The notes: generated by a model not told the origin, from the sequence alone. Positions 17,611 through 26,423 are shown, counted from the stretch's first letter. The stretch: 64,000 nucleotides of DNA from Streptomyces bungoensis (GCF_001514215.1 NZ_KQ948854.1:24530-88529); one strand, 5' to 3'. Program-made: numbers and translations.

Positions 17611-18420
17611 CTACCGCTTGCGGGCGACGGCCCCGTACCCGGGGATCACCCCGTCGTCCTGGCCGGGCACCGGCTCGCCCAGTTCGGGGTGCCACCTGTG
17701 GACGATCTCGACGCCGGGCTCGATCAGTTCCAGGCCGTCGAAGAAGCGGGCGAACTCCTCGCGGGAGCGCAGGGCGAGGGTGACACCGGCCGCCTTGAGC
17801 TTCTCGGTGGCGGCCGCCGACTCCTCGGGGGTGAAGTCGGCCGTGGCGTGCGTCATCACCAGGTGGCTGCCGGAGGGCAGTTCGGCGAGCAGCCGGCCGA
17901 CCAGGTCGTGGGCGCCGTCCTCGTCGGGGATGAAGTGCAGTAGGGCGACGAGGGACAGCGCCACCGGCCGGTCGAGGTCGAGGATCTGCTCGGCGCCCGC
18001 GAGGATGGCGTCCGGGTCGCGCACGTCGGCCTGCAGGTACTCCGTCGTGCCCTCGGGCGTGCTGCGCAGCAGGGCGGCCGCGTGGGCCAGCACGATCGGG
18101 TCGTTGTCGCAGTAGACGACGCGGGCGTCGGGCGCGATCCGCTGGGCGATCTGGTGCAGGTTGGGCTCGGTCGGGATGCCGGTGCCGATGTCCAGGAACT
18201 GGCGGATGCCCTGCTCGGCGAGCCAGCGCGTGGTGCGGTGCATGAAGGCGCGGTTGACCCGGGCCATCACCGGCACCCTGGGGTCGAGGGCCAGCATCTG
18301 CCGGCCCATCTCCTCGTCGACGGGGTAGTTGTCCTTGCCGCCGAGGTACCAGTCGTACATGCGCGCGGGGTGCGGCCTGCTGGTGTCGATCTCGACGGCC
18401 GTCGGGTCCTGCCCTGTCAT
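17611..18420 (-). CDS. DUF574-type (Methyltransf_19) SAM-dependent methyltransferase
   Basis: 269 residues. The N-terminal block RPHPARMYDWYLGGKDNYPVD (about 15-35) and the motif I segment FLDIGTGIPTEPNLHQ (75-90) are diagnostic of the large actinomycete Methyltransf_19 family. VVYCDNDPIVLAHA contains the acidic SAM-ribose ligand, and FIPDEDGAHDLVGRL follows. Streptomycetes carry dozens of paralogues, often beside XRE/DUF397 regulators, as here. The substrate is unknown. Start ATG at 18420 opens the family-typical N-terminus. It converges with gltD after 29 bases. Confidence 0.88.
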   Translation of the reverse strand: MTGQDPTAVEIDTSRPHPARMYDWYLGGKDNYPVDEEMGRQMLALDPRVPVMARVNRAFMHRTTRWLAEQGIRQFLDIGTGIPTEPNLHQIAQRIAPDARVVYCDNDPIVLAHAAALLRSTPEGTTEYLQADVRDPDAILAGAEQILDLDRPVALSLVALLHFIPDEDGAHDLVGRLLAELPSGSHLVMTHATADFTPEESAAATEKLKAAGVTLALRSREEFARFFDGLELIEPGVEIVHRWHPELGEPVPGQDDGVIPGYGAVARKR

Positions 18421-18520
18421 CGGGAACTCCGTAAGCGTCTGACGCGTTGGGTGATCAAATTGCGAGTCAAGTCGGTGTCACAAACGGGAAGTTGAGCGAG
18501 CAACAGTAGTCAAGGGTGAT

Positions 18521-18775
18521 TCAGGAGAGGAGGAAGTCGGCCTCCCCCGCTTTGGCGCCCTGGATGAAGGCCGTCATCTCGGCCGCGGTGTAGATCAGCG
18601 CCGGCCCGTCCGGGTCGGTCGACTGGCGCAGGGCGATCCGGCCGTCGGCGAGCTTCATCGCCTCCAGGCAGTTCCCGCCGTTGCCGCCGCTCCAGGGCTT
18701 GTGCCAGCCCTCGCTGCCCAACTCCCGCGCGGGCATGCCGTTGTAGACGTGACTGCGCGGTGTGATGCGATCCAT
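18521..18775 (-). CDS. DUF397-domain protein, partner of the adjacent XRE regulator
   Basis: 84 residues containing the DUF397 core WHKPWSGGNGGNCLEAMKLADGRIALRQS then a DPDGPALIYTAAEMTAFI segment. In Streptomyces such small proteins pair with WhiJ-type helix-turn-helix proteins and are thought to modulate their DNA binding, often acting as a toxin/antitoxin-like or development switch. Its ATG overlaps the stop of the upstream XRE gene (TAATG at 18775), indicating translational coupling. Confidence 0.9.
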   Translation of the reverse strand: MDRITPRSHVYNGMPARELGSEGWHKPWSGGNGGNCLEAMKLADGRIALRQSTDPDGPALIYTAAEMTAFIQGAKAGEADFLLS

Positions 18776-19635
18776 TACAGCTCCTTGCGGAGATCCCGGA
18801 GGATCTCCTTCGTGCGTTGTGCAGTGGCGGCCTGGGCCGCCATGCGGTCCATGACCTCGAGGTGGGTCGCCACCTCGGTGCGCGCGTCCAGGTAGACGGC
18901 GCCGGTCAGGTACTCGCTGTAGACCATGTCCGGCAGTTCGGGCATGGCGAAACGGAACAGTACGAAGGGCCCGTACGTTCCCGGGTGGGGGCCGCTCGCG
19001 AACGGGGCCACCTGGAGGGTCACGTTCGGCAGCTCCGCGGCCTCGAGCAGCGCGTCGGCCTGCGCGCGCATCACGTCGGGGCCGCCGATCGGCCGGCGCA
19101 GGACGGTCTCGTCCATGACCGCCCAGAAGCGGGGCGCGTCGGGACGGGTGAGCAGTTCCTGGCGCCGCATGCGCAGCGCGACATGACGCTCGATCTCGTC
19201 GGGGCTGGTCTGGCCGATGGCACCCGACTTCAGCACGCCCCGCGCGTAGTCCTCCGTCTGCAGCAGCCCGGGGACGAAGTGCGGCTCGTAGGAGCGGATG
19301 AGTCCGGCGGCGCCCTCCAGGCTGACGTACATCGAGAACCAGCCCGGCAGGATGTCGTGGAACCGCTGCCACCAGCCGGGGCGGTTGGCCTCCTCGGCCA
19401 GCTGGACGAAGAGTTCGGCCTCGTCCTCGGGAACGCCGTAGGCCCTCAGCAGCAGTTGCAGGTACGGGATCTTGAGGGCGACCTCGGCCGTCTCCATGCG
19501 GCGGATGGTGGCGGGGGCGACACGGAGCACCCGGGCGGCCTCCTCCCGCTTCAGCCCGGCGCTTTCCCGCAGGTCCAGCAGGCGCCTGCCGAGGACCACC
19601 TGGCCCACGGTAGGCGCGGACCGCGGCTCGCTCAC
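18775..19635 (-). CDS. WhiJ-like XRE-family transcriptional regulator (HTH + DUF5753)
   Basis: 286 residues from the GTG at 19635, which has GGAGGTGGGA directly upstream. The helix-turn-helix domain spans about 12-72 (LGRRLLDLRESAGLKREEAARVLRV, then PATIRRMETAEVALK). The rest is a DUF5753 ligand-type domain (about 95-280), including SYEPHFVPGLLQTEDYARGVL and PGTYGPFVLFRF. This architecture is the WhiJ/SCO4441 type, which acts with DUF397 and often an RsbW-like ATPase in controlling differentiation. All three partners are present here, the ATPase gene being divergent. Inverted repeats in the shared 222-base region are likely operator sites. Confidence 0.92.
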   Translation of the reverse strand: MSEPRSAPTVGQVVLGRRLLDLRESAGLKREEAARVLRVAPATIRRMETAEVALKIPYLQLLLRAYGVPEDEAELFVQLAEEANRPGWWQRFHDILPGWFSMYVSLEGAAGLIRSYEPHFVPGLLQTEDYARGVLKSGAIGQTSPDEIERHVALRMRRQELLTRPDAPRFWAVMDETVLRRPIGGPDVMRAQADALLEAAELPNVTLQVAPFASGPHPGTYGPFVLFRFAMPELPDMVYSEYLTGAVYLDARTEVATHLEVMDRMAAQAATAQRTKEILRDLRKEL

Positions 19636-19826
19636 GCTCCCACCTCCGACACGAAGTCCGCTCCGGACAAAAAGAATCCCGACAGCCCTGCGGCGCCGTT
19701 CGGAGACTCGTCCGGCGATCCGCCGGATCGCCGAGGGTCCCAATTGGCGCCGCTAGAAGTGCTGTTGCCAGCAGTGTGCCACGGTGCTCGACCGAGTGGA
19801 CACCGCACTCTGCATTTTTCATAGTG

Positions 19827-19841
19827 ACACTTGCCAAGTGT
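19827..19841. promoter_or_regulatory. Inverted repeat, candidate operator of the WhiJ-like locus
   Basis: ACACTT (19827-19832) and AAGTGT (19836-19841) are perfect complements around GCC. The repeat lies 16 bases before the GTG at 19858, inside the shared region between the divergent XRE and ATPase genes. A second repeat, GAGTG...CACTC with a 7-base gap, lies about 30 bases further upstream. Position suggests autoregulation by the XRE protein; this is inference. Confidence 0.45.
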
Positions 19842-19857
19842 TCACGCCGGGGAGATA

Positions 19858-20607
19858 GTGGCAAGCGTGATTCCGTCCGCGCCCTTAGGAACAGACGCTG
19901 CCGCAGACCGTGCCGGTCTCGGTGCAGCCGGGGTTCCCGCCGCCCGAGCAGGTTCGGGTTCCGGGGAGGAAGCAGCCCCCGGTGGGAGCGCCGCAGAGCG
20001 CCGGTTCCGCTTCGAGCTGGCCGCGCACCCGGGTTCCCCCGCACAGGCGAGGCGTCTGACGCGGGCCCGGCTGACCGGCTGGTCGGTGTGCGCGGACACC
20101 TGCGACACCGCGGCTCTCGTCATATCCGAGCTGGTCACGAATGCCATCGTGCACACCGCGAGCAGTCGCGTGGTGTGCGAGTTGCACGACCACGACGACA
20201 TGCTGCGCATCGCCGTGCACGACGAGGGCTGCGCGCCCGGCGAGCCGCACCCCTCCCCGCAGCGTCCCGAGGAGGAGCACGGGAGGGGGTTGCTCCTCGT
20301 CGACGCGTTGTGCCGGTCCTGGGGTGCCCAGGAGCACGGGCCGGGGCTGCTGGTCTGGGCCGAGCTGGCCCGTCGGACCGACGCGGCGCGCGACACGGCC
20401 GAGCCCCGCGACGACCTGGGCTGGGGTGCCCGCCCCAAGCCGGGCGGCCCGCCGCCCGGCCCCGGCGAGGAGGACGAAGCGGAGGCCCGGCACGGCGCGG
20501 CCCCCGCGCCGCCGCACGGGCCGGTACCGGCCCAGCAGCACAGGCCGCTCCCCGCGCCGCAGCACGGCCCGGCCCCGGCGCGGCGCCGGGCCTGGGAGCG
20601 GCCGTGA
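19858..20607 (+). CDS. RsbW/SpoIIAB-like ATP-binding protein (HATPase_c_2)
   Basis: 249 residues from the GTG at 19858, which follows GGGGAG. The GHKL ATPase domain is at about 45-165: N-box LVISELVTNAIVHTAS, G1-box VHDEGCAPGE, and a G2-box GRGLLLVDALCRSWG. Upstream is a low-complexity Ala/Gly leader; downstream is a Pro/His/Gln-rich tail (about 175-249) of no known function. Such single-domain ATPases act as anti-sigma kinases or as partners of WhiJ-type loci. The start is uncertain: TTG 19831 and GTG 19867 are alternatives, but 19831 would place coding sequence over the palindrome. The stop overlaps the next start as GTGA. Confidence 0.8.
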   Translation: MASVIPSAPLGTDAAADRAGLGAAGVPAARAGSGSGEEAAPGGSAAERRFRFELAAHPGSPAQARRLTRARLTGWSVCADTCDTAALVISELVTNAIVHTASSRVVCELHDHDDMLRIAVHDEGCAPGEPHPSPQRPEEEHGRGLLLVDALCRSWGAQEHGPGLLVWAELARRTDAARDTAEPRDDLGWGARPKPGGPPPGPGEEDEAEARHGAAPAPPHGPVPAQQHRPLPAPQHGPAPARRRAWERP

Positions 20608-21041
20608 CCGGGGGCGACGACTGCGGCCGGCCGCTCGGTCTGGACACCCTCGTCCATCTCGGACGCCGCCGCCAGCCTGCTCCCGCCCCGGCCGCGGGCC
20701 GCCGGCCGCCGGTCCCCGAGGGCATGACGGCCCCGCTCGGCTGTGACGCCGTGGCCGTGCCCGATCACCTCGGGCGGCTGATCCTGCCGCGGCTGCCGCG
20801 GGTGGGATGCGTGTACGCCGACGGGTCGCGCTGGTGGTGGGTGGTCCCCTCGGACTCCGACTACGCCCTGCCCTGGCCGGCTCCGGCCCACTACGCCCTC
20901 GGCGCGCCGGTGCCAGCCGCCGCCCGCCTGATCCACCGACCGGCGGGCACGGTCCCGTACACCCCGCCGATTCCGCTCTACCTGGCCCTGTGCCGGGTGA
21001 CGGGCACGACACCGGACTGGTCCCGAGCCGTCTCGGCGTGA
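20604..21041 (+). CDS. Hypothetical protein coupled to the HATPase gene
   Basis: 145 residues; GTG at 20604 overlaps the ATPase stop (GTGA). After a Pro/Ala-rich N-terminus (about 1-40), a compact domain follows: CDAVAVPDHLGRLILPRLPRVGCVYADGSRWWWVVPSDSDYALPWP, then ALGAPVPAAARLIHRPA and YLALCRVTGTTPDWSR. The Trp-rich WWWVVPSDSD segment recurs in small streptomycete proteins beside such ATPases, to my recollection. No catalytic motif is visible. The coupling suggests that it binds or regulates the ATPase. Confidence 0.65.
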   Translation: MTGGDDCGRPLGLDTLVHLGRRRQPAPAPAAGRRPPVPEGMTAPLGCDAVAVPDHLGRLILPRLPRVGCVYADGSRWWWVVPSDSDYALPWPAPAHYALGAPVPAAARLIHRPAGTVPYTPPIPLYLALCRVTGTTPDWSRAVSA

Positions 21042-21121
21042 CGCCGCGCGTCGCCTTCGCGGAACCGTGTGCCGGGCAGCCGCCCGACCCGGCCGCAGCG
21101 CGGTGGCCTCACCGGCCGGCC

Positions 21122-21298
21122 TCACCGGGCGGCGTCGCCGCCCCGCAGGATGACCAGGAACGTGTCCGTGGCGAGGTCCATGACCACCTCGGCCGGCAGG
21201 CCTTCGAGGCGTCGCGCGTGCGCGAACTCCTCCGCGGGCCAGGAGCCCCGCGGGCCGCCTGCGGGAAAGCGTTCGAGCACGGTTCGCCCGTTCACCAT
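21122..21298 (-). CDS. Small hypothetical protein, 58 residues
   Basis: A short gene with strong signals: ATG at 21298 preceded by TGGAGGTGCGAG (GGAGG, 7 bases spacing) and a TGA at 21122-21124. The product begins MVNGRTVLERFPAGGPRGSW, continues with PAEEFAHARRLEGLPAEVVMDL and ends ATDTFLVILRGGDAAR. Acidic and hydrophobic residues alternate as in a small folded protein; there is no signal peptide or membrane segment. The function is unknown. It lies between the WhiJ-like locus and the P450 gene, on the P450 strand. Confidence 0.65.
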   Translation of the reverse strand: MVNGRTVLERFPAGGPRGSWPAEEFAHARRLEGLPAEVVMDLATDTFLVILRGGDAAR

Positions 21299-21470
21299 CT
21301 CGCACCTCCATTAAGCGTCGTACCTGTAGGAGTTAACGCCCTGGAAAGGGGAAACGGCTCGCTCAGTGACCCGACTGAGACCTTCTTGACACCCGTTCAG
21401 CGCGGACCGTGAGAGTCCGTTCACCTTGGGACACGAACCGCGCATTCGGCGACGGACATGTCACCGAACG

Positions 21471-22658
21471 TCATGCGATCGAGTCCCTCCGCCGGTAGCG
21501 CACCGGCAGTTCCACCAGCCCGCGGGCGCGCAGCGACCGGCGCCGTTTCAGGTCGTCGGCGGCGAGGGTCAGTTCGGGGAACCGCTCCAGCAGGACCGCG
21601 AGGGCGATCTCCGTCTCGGCGCGGGCGAGCGGGGCGCCCAGGCAGTAGTGGATGCCGTGGCCGAGGGCGAGGTGGCCCGAGGTGTCGCGGCCCGGATCGA
21701 GACGGTCGGGGTAGGGGAAGCGGGCGGGGTCGCGGTTGGCGGCGGCCAGGGAGACCCAGACCGTCTCCCCCGCCGGGACGGTCACCCCGGCGATCGTGAC
21801 GTCCTCGACCGGGAAGCGGCGCAGGGCGAGCAGGGCGGGGCCGTCGTAGCGGGCGAACTCCTCCACGGCGTCCGGGATGCGCGCCGGGTCCTCACGCAGC
21901 GCGGTGAGCTGGTCGGGATGACGCAGCAGCGCGAGGACGGCATTGCCGATGAGCTGCACGGTGTTCTCGTACCCGGCGAAGAGGATGAGGAAGGCGAGGG
22001 ACATCAGCTCGTCCTCGGTGAGCCGGTCGCCGTCGTCGCGGACCGCGATCAGGTCGGACAGCAGGTCGTCGGCGGGGTCCGCGCGTTTCGCGGCGAGGAG
22101 CCGGGTGAGGAAGCCCAGCATGGCGGCCATCGCCTCCCTGGAGGCGTCGGGACGGGCCGGGTCCGGGGCCGTGAGGCCGTCGGTCCACACGCGGAAGTCC
22201 AGCCGGTGCTCCTCCGGGATGCCGAGCAGGTCGCAGATGACGGTGATCGGCAGTGGGGCGGCGTAGGAGGCGATGAGGTCGGTGGCGCCGTGCGGGCCGA
22301 GGGCGTCGAGGAGCCGGCCGGCGGTGCGCCGGATCGGCTCGCGGAGCCGCTCGACGCGGCGCGGGGTGAAGGCACGGCCGACCAGACGCCGGATCCGGGT
22401 GTGGTCCGGTGGGTCCATGTTGAGGAGGTTGGCGTCGAGGGCGGGCGGCAGGGCGAGGCCCTGGTACGTGCCGGCCGTGGCGTGCCGCTTGCCGAGGGCC
22501 AGGCGGGGGTCGGCGAGGGCGGCCCGGACGTCGTCGTAGCGGGTGACCAGCCAGGCGGGGGTGCCGTCGGGGCCGGTGATGCGGTGCACGGGCGCGGTGT
22601 CGCGCAGCCGCCGGTAGACGTCGTAGGGCTGGTCGAGGAGGCCGTCCGCGAGATCCAT
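21471..22658 (-). CDS. Cytochrome P450
   Basis: 395 residues, soluble bacterial class I P450. The I-helix oxygen-binding motif is AGYENT (228-233), the K-helix ExxR is Glu267-Arg270 (EEFARY), and the haem-binding loop is LGHGIHYCLGAPLAR with the axial Cys339. In the haem loop Leu replaces the usual first Phe, a substitution seen in some actinomycete CYPs. The overall sequence resembles CYP105/CYP107-type enzymes. No ferredoxin or reductase gene adjoins it, so redox partners must come from elsewhere. The substrate is unknown. It starts at the ATG at 22658, 79 bases from the FUSC gene stop. Confidence 0.93.
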   Translation of the reverse strand: MDLADGLLDQPYDVYRRLRDTAPVHRITGPDGTPAWLVTRYDDVRAALADPRLALGKRHATAGTYQGLALPPALDANLLNMDPPDHTRIRRLVGRAFTPRRVERLREPIRRTAGRLLDALGPHGATDLIASYAAPLPITVICDLLGIPEEHRLDFRVWTDGLTAPDPARPDASREAMAAMLGFLTRLLAAKRADPADDLLSDLIAVRDDGDRLTEDELMSLAFLILFAGYENTVQLIGNAVLALLRHPDQLTALREDPARIPDAVEEFARYDGPALLALRRFPVEDVTIAGVTVPAGETVWVSLAAANRDPARFPYPDRLDPGRDTSGHLALGHGIHYCLGAPLARAETEIALAVLLERFPELTLAADDLKRRRSLRARGLVELPVRYRRRDSIA

Positions 22659-22737
22659 GGCAGGCAGCCTACGCGGAGGTCAGGGGGGTGTTTCCCAGTT
22701 CGGATCGGCTGCTGCGGGCGGGACTTGCGGGCCGCGC

Positions 22738-24660
22738 CTAAGAGGTTCCGGACGTCCTCGCCGTCCCCGCCGCCCGCGCAGGCGGTGGGGCGGCCGCCGG
22801 CAGTCCCGCCCGCTTCTCGAACTCCACCACCTCGTTCAGCAGCTCCTGCAGTCGGCGGGTGTGCTCCGGGGTGAGGTGGCCGGCGTCGTCGAGGTGGACG
22901 GCGCAGGCGGTGGTGGTGTCGACGAGGCGTTCGAGGACGGCGGCGACGGCGTCCGTGCCCTCGGTGTGCCGGGCGAGGGCGGGCAGTTCGGCGGCGGCGA
23001 CGGCGATGGCGGTGCGGGCCTCGGCGAGGGTGCGGTAGGCCTCGCGGCGCAGCGCCCAGCGTTCGCCGCGGTCCCCGGACTCGCCGAGGACGTGCACGAG
23101 GTAGGCGTGCGCGGCGGCCCCGGCGGTGGCGAGCCGGCCCCGCACCCCGCCGCCGCGCTCCCCCGGCATCGGCAGATGCCCGACGATCAGCACGATGGCG
23201 CAGGCCAGCAGGGTCTCGCCGATCCGGCTGACGGACGCCTGCGGTTCGCCTCCGACCATCACCAGGGCGAGCACGAGAACGGTGATGACGGCGGTCAGGG
23301 CACCGAAGTTCCGGGTGGCGACGGGGACGAGCGCCCCACACACCGCCACCAGGGCGATCAGCCCCTCGGGGCGTGGCAGCAGCGCGGCGAACCCGGCGAA
23401 CACCAGGGCGCCGAGCACCGTCCCGGCGGCCCGGCTCAGCACGCGGGAGGCCATCGGCCCGAGGTCGGGCTTGACGAGGAACACGGCGGTGGCGGGCAGC
23501 CAGTACCAGTGCTGGTGGTGCCCGTACCAGCGGGTGTGGTGCAGGGCCTGGGCGACGGCGGAGCTGGCCCCGAAGCACAGGGCGACGCGCAGTCCGTACT
23601 CCCGGCCGCCGGCGCCGAGTGCGGCCCGCAGGGCGCTTCCGGCGTCGCGCCGCCGGGTCAGCAGCCGGCGTTCGCCGCCCCTGGCCCGGTCGAAGGCCTC
23701 GGCGGCGCGCAGCAGGGCCTCGTCGAGGGCGCGCAGGGCGGGGGTGGAGCGGCTGGGGGCGGGCAGCGGGGCGGTACCGGTGTCGCCGCGGACGGCGGCG
23801 GCGAGCAGCCGGGGCCCCCGTGCCGCCCGTGCGGGGACGGGTTCGCCCGCCCAGAACAGGGCGGTGGCGGCTTCGGCGAGGGGCAGCGCGGCGGTGAACC
23901 GGGCGTGCAGCCGGCGCTCGGCGGCGGAGCTGGCGTACCGGCGCAGCCGGGGCCCGGCGAGGGCGTCCTGGGCGTGGTCGAGGGCGGCGGTGAGCGCGGC
24001 CCGGCGGGCGGTCGCGCTGTCGGTGCCGACGGCGTCGAGGAGGGCGGCGACGGCGTCGTACACGTCGGCGACCGCCTCGCGCTCGCCGTCGAAGCGGAAG
24101 TCACCGGCGAGCGAACCGGGCGTGGGCAGGGCCAGCCGCAGCAGGAGCAGCCAGGCGGCGCCGGCGAGGAAGGCGAGGGCCGCCGGCAGGCCGTTACCGG
24201 TGAGCGCCATCCCGGCGCCGACGGCGGCGGTGACGAGCAGCTGGGTTCCGGCGGCGGAGGCGACGGGCCCGACGGCGCTGACGCATCCGGCGGCCAGCCC
24301 GAGCGCGGTGAACAGCAGGGTCAGCGGTACGGCGGACAGCTCCTGCCCGGCGTACATGCCCACGAGCAGGCCGAGGGCGCCGGCGAGCGCGGGGACGCCG
24401 AGCCGCTTGACGGAGGCGCGCCGGCTGCCGGGGCGGTCGTTGATGCCGGCGAGCATCGCGGCGATGGCGGCGAGGACGCCGTAGCCGAGGAGGCCGCTGA
24501 GCACGCCGGTGAGCAGCAGGGGTCCGGCGGCGAGCGCGCCCCGGGTCATCGCGCTCCACGGAACGGGCCCGCGCTGGGAGCGGAAGGCGTGGGCGAGCCA
24601 GGGGGGCGGGGCGGCGGCGGTCCGGCGGCCGGGGCGGCCGCGGGCTGCGGGACGTGACAC
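22738..24660 (-). CDS. FUSC-family membrane protein (aromatic-acid exporter type)
   Basis: 640 residues. Two clusters of about five hydrophobic helices (about 35-150 and 365-490) are separated by a soluble helical domain rich in Ala/Arg/Leu, with a C-terminal soluble helical tail (about 510-640). This is the FUSC/YccS/AaeB layout, associated with export of aromatic carboxylic acids and polyamine-type compounds. The segment YGHHQHWYWLPATAVFLVKPDLGPM at the start of the second membrane block and RVLSRAAGTVLGALV are typical of FUSC_2. GTG at 24660 has AGGAG five bases upstream; the long open frame beyond it is not coding. It is divergent from the expansin-like gene. Confidence 0.85.
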   Translation of the reverse strand: MSRPAARGRPGRRTAAAPPPWLAHAFRSQRGPVPWSAMTRGALAAGPLLLTGVLSGLLGYGVLAAIAAMLAGINDRPGSRRASVKRLGVPALAGALGLLVGMYAGQELSAVPLTLLFTALGLAAGCVSAVGPVASAAGTQLLVTAAVGAGMALTGNGLPAALAFLAGAAWLLLLRLALPTPGSLAGDFRFDGEREAVADVYDAVAALLDAVGTDSATARRAALTAALDHAQDALAGPRLRRYASSAAERRLHARFTAALPLAEAATALFWAGEPVPARAARGPRLLAAAVRGDTGTAPLPAPSRSTPALRALDEALLRAAEAFDRARGGERRLLTRRRDAGSALRAALGAGGREYGLRVALCFGASSAVAQALHHTRWYGHHQHWYWLPATAVFLVKPDLGPMASRVLSRAAGTVLGALVFAGFAALLPRPEGLIALVAVCGALVPVATRNFGALTAVITVLVLALVMVGGEPQASVSRIGETLLACAIVLIVGHLPMPGERGGGVRGRLATAGAAAHAYLVHVLGESGDRGERWALRREAYRTLAEARTAIAVAAAELPALARHTEGTDAVAAVLERLVDTTTACAVHLDDAGHLTPEHTRRLQELLNEVVEFEKRAGLPAAAPPPARAAGTARTSGTS

Positions 24661-24945
24661 GGGGCTCCTGTGCGTACGAGGGCAGGCTGGGCCTTCGGAC
24701 GACGGTGGCCGGGCTTGCGGGATCTGCTTCCCACGGTAGGGCGCGTACCCCCGGCACACGGGCCGATCACGTTGCGGGCAGGTGAAAGGTGCCGGGGTGG
24801 GCGCTTTCATTATGAACGAAAGGTGCTCGAGGTGCTGTCGGGCCGGGGAGCGGAACCCCGTGGAGATCCCGGCAACCTTTCCGGCGCCCGCGACGACTGT
24901 GAGTCGGAAACGCGTGTTCGTCCGCACCTCGTAAGGACTCGTCCA

Positions 24946-25890
24946 GTGGTCCCCTCCTCGCACCGCCGCCCCGCTCGCGGGCGGCGCACCGTCCTCGTGT
25001 CCGCCGTCGCCGCGGCAGCCGTGGGGCTCCTCGCGGCCCTGGTGGTGGCGTTCGTCCCCGACGGCGGGTCCCACGCCGCGGGAGCCGCGGCCACGCCCTC
25101 CGTGAGCGCCCGGCCGAGCGTCCCGCCGACGGCGCCGGCACGGAGGCAGGCCACGGCCTCCGCGGCGCCGGCGCCCGTGCCGAAGCGCACCGCGGCGCCT
25201 TCCGCGTCGGCCCGGCCGTCGTCACCGCGCGCTTCCGCGGCCGGCGCGCCGCGGGCTGCTTCCGGGGCGGCACCGCTGGCGGGACGGATCGCGCCCGGGG
25301 TCACCCACAGCTCGGTGGCCACCCACTACGACGCGGGAGACGGCGACGGCGCCTGCCTGTACGGGCCGAGCCCCGACCTGATGATCGCGGCGATGAACCA
25401 CACCGACTACGAGGCGTCCAAGGCGTGCGGGGCGTACCTCTCCGTCCGCGCGGCGGGCGGCGCCTCCGTGACGGTACGGGTCACCAACGAGTGCCCCGAG
25501 TGCGCCCCCGGGCAGCTCGATCTCAGCGAGCAGGCGTTCGCGAAACTCGCCGCCCTCTCGGCCGGCCGGATCCCGGTCTCCTGGAGCCTGCTCAGCCCCG
25601 GCACGTCCGGCACGGTCTCGATCCGCTACAAGACAGGCTCCAGCCGCAACTGGTGCGGCATCCAGGCGATCGGCCACCGCAACCCGCTGGCCCGGCTCGA
25701 GGTCGGCACCGGCACCGGCTGGCGTCCGCTCACCCGCACCGACTACGACTACTTCCTCTCCGAGGACGGCACCGGCTGCGGCGGCCCCCTCAGGCTCACC
25801 GACATCTACGGCGAGCGGCTGACCGTCGACGGCATCGCGATCCGCCCGGACACCGTGCAGCCCACCCGCGTCCAGTTCGCCCGGCACTGA
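24946..25890 (+). CDS. Secreted expansin-like (RlpA/DPBB) protein
   Basis: 314 residues from the GTG at 24946 (AAGGA upstream). Residues 10-40 form a signal or anchor sequence (RRTVLVSAVAAAAVGLLAALVVAF). A Pro/Ala/Ser-rich wall-spanning linker follows (about 45-110). The double-psi beta-barrel is at about 115-205: VATHYDAGDGDGACLYG, then CGAYLSVR, VRVTNECPECAPGQLDLSEQAFAKLA. The Asp in QLDLS matches the catalytic-like Asp of expansins. The C-terminal 100 residues resemble the expansin carbohydrate-binding module (WCGIQAIGHRNPLARLEV...). Bacterial expansins loosen cellulose or peptidoglycan without hydrolysis. Confidence 0.8.
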   Translation: MVPSSHRRPARGRRTVLVSAVAAAAVGLLAALVVAFVPDGGSHAAGAAATPSVSARPSVPPTAPARRQATASAAPAPVPKRTAAPSASARPSSPRASAAGAPRAASGAAPLAGRIAPGVTHSSVATHYDAGDGDGACLYGPSPDLMIAAMNHTDYEASKACGAYLSVRAAGGASVTVRVTNECPECAPGQLDLSEQAFAKLAALSAGRIPVSWSLLSPGTSGTVSIRYKTGSSRNWCGIQAIGHRNPLARLEVGTGTGWRPLTRTDYDYFLSEDGTGCGGPLRLTDIYGERLTVDGIAIRPDTVQPTRVQFARH

Positions 25891-26009
25891 CCCGCCGGGC
25901 CCTGCGCTCGGGGGCTCGATGCGGGGGCGGGCGAAAAGGGGATGCGGTGCGGGGCGGTGGTCCGGATGATCGGGTGGTTGCCCGGCATCCCATCCGAGGA
26001 GTCCCGCCC

Positions 26010-26423
26010 ATGATCCGGCGCGTCACCGCCCCCGGTCTCTTCCCGCCGCCCACCTACTCGCACGCCACCGTCGTCGAGGCGGGTGCCCGACTGGTGTTCC
26101 TCGCCGGGGCCGTGCCGCTGGACGAGAAGGGGGAGGTCGTCGGCCCGGACGATCCCGTACGGCAGGCCCGGCAGGTCATCGCGAACCTGGGCGAGCAGCT
26201 GCGGGCGGTGGGAAGCGACCTGGCCCATGTCGTGGCGACGGACGTGTACGTGGTGAGCGGTGAGCCGTCGGTGCTCTCGGCCGTGTGGGAGGTGGTCGAG
26301 GACTCCGGGCTCAGCGCCGGGCCGCACTCCTCCACGCTGCTCGGAGTGGCCTGCCTGGGCTACACCGGGCAGCTGGTGGAGATCACGGCGACCGCCGTGG
26401 TGCCCGAGGAGGCGGCCCGATGA
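26010..26423 (+). CDS. RidA/YjgF-family protein
   Basis: 137 residues; the family deaminates reactive enamine/imine intermediates of PLP enzymes. The trimeric fold signature is visible: PPPTYSHATVVEAGARLVFLAGAVPLDEKGEVVG, QARQVIANLGEQLRAVGSDLAHVVATDVYV, and TLLGVACLGYTGQLVEITATAVVP. The catalytic Arg of RidA proper (in an RA.. motif near residue 105) is not evident: the segment reads LLGVACLGY, so it may be an Rid subfamily with another activity. ATG at 26010 follows GAGGAG. It is translationally coupled (ATGA) to the GNAT gene. Confidence 0.87.
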   Translation: MIRRVTAPGLFPPPTYSHATVVEAGARLVFLAGAVPLDEKGEVVGPDDPVRQARQVIANLGEQLRAVGSDLAHVVATDVYVVSGEPSVLSAVWEVVEDSGLSAGPHSSTLLGVACLGYTGQLVEITATAVVPEEAAR

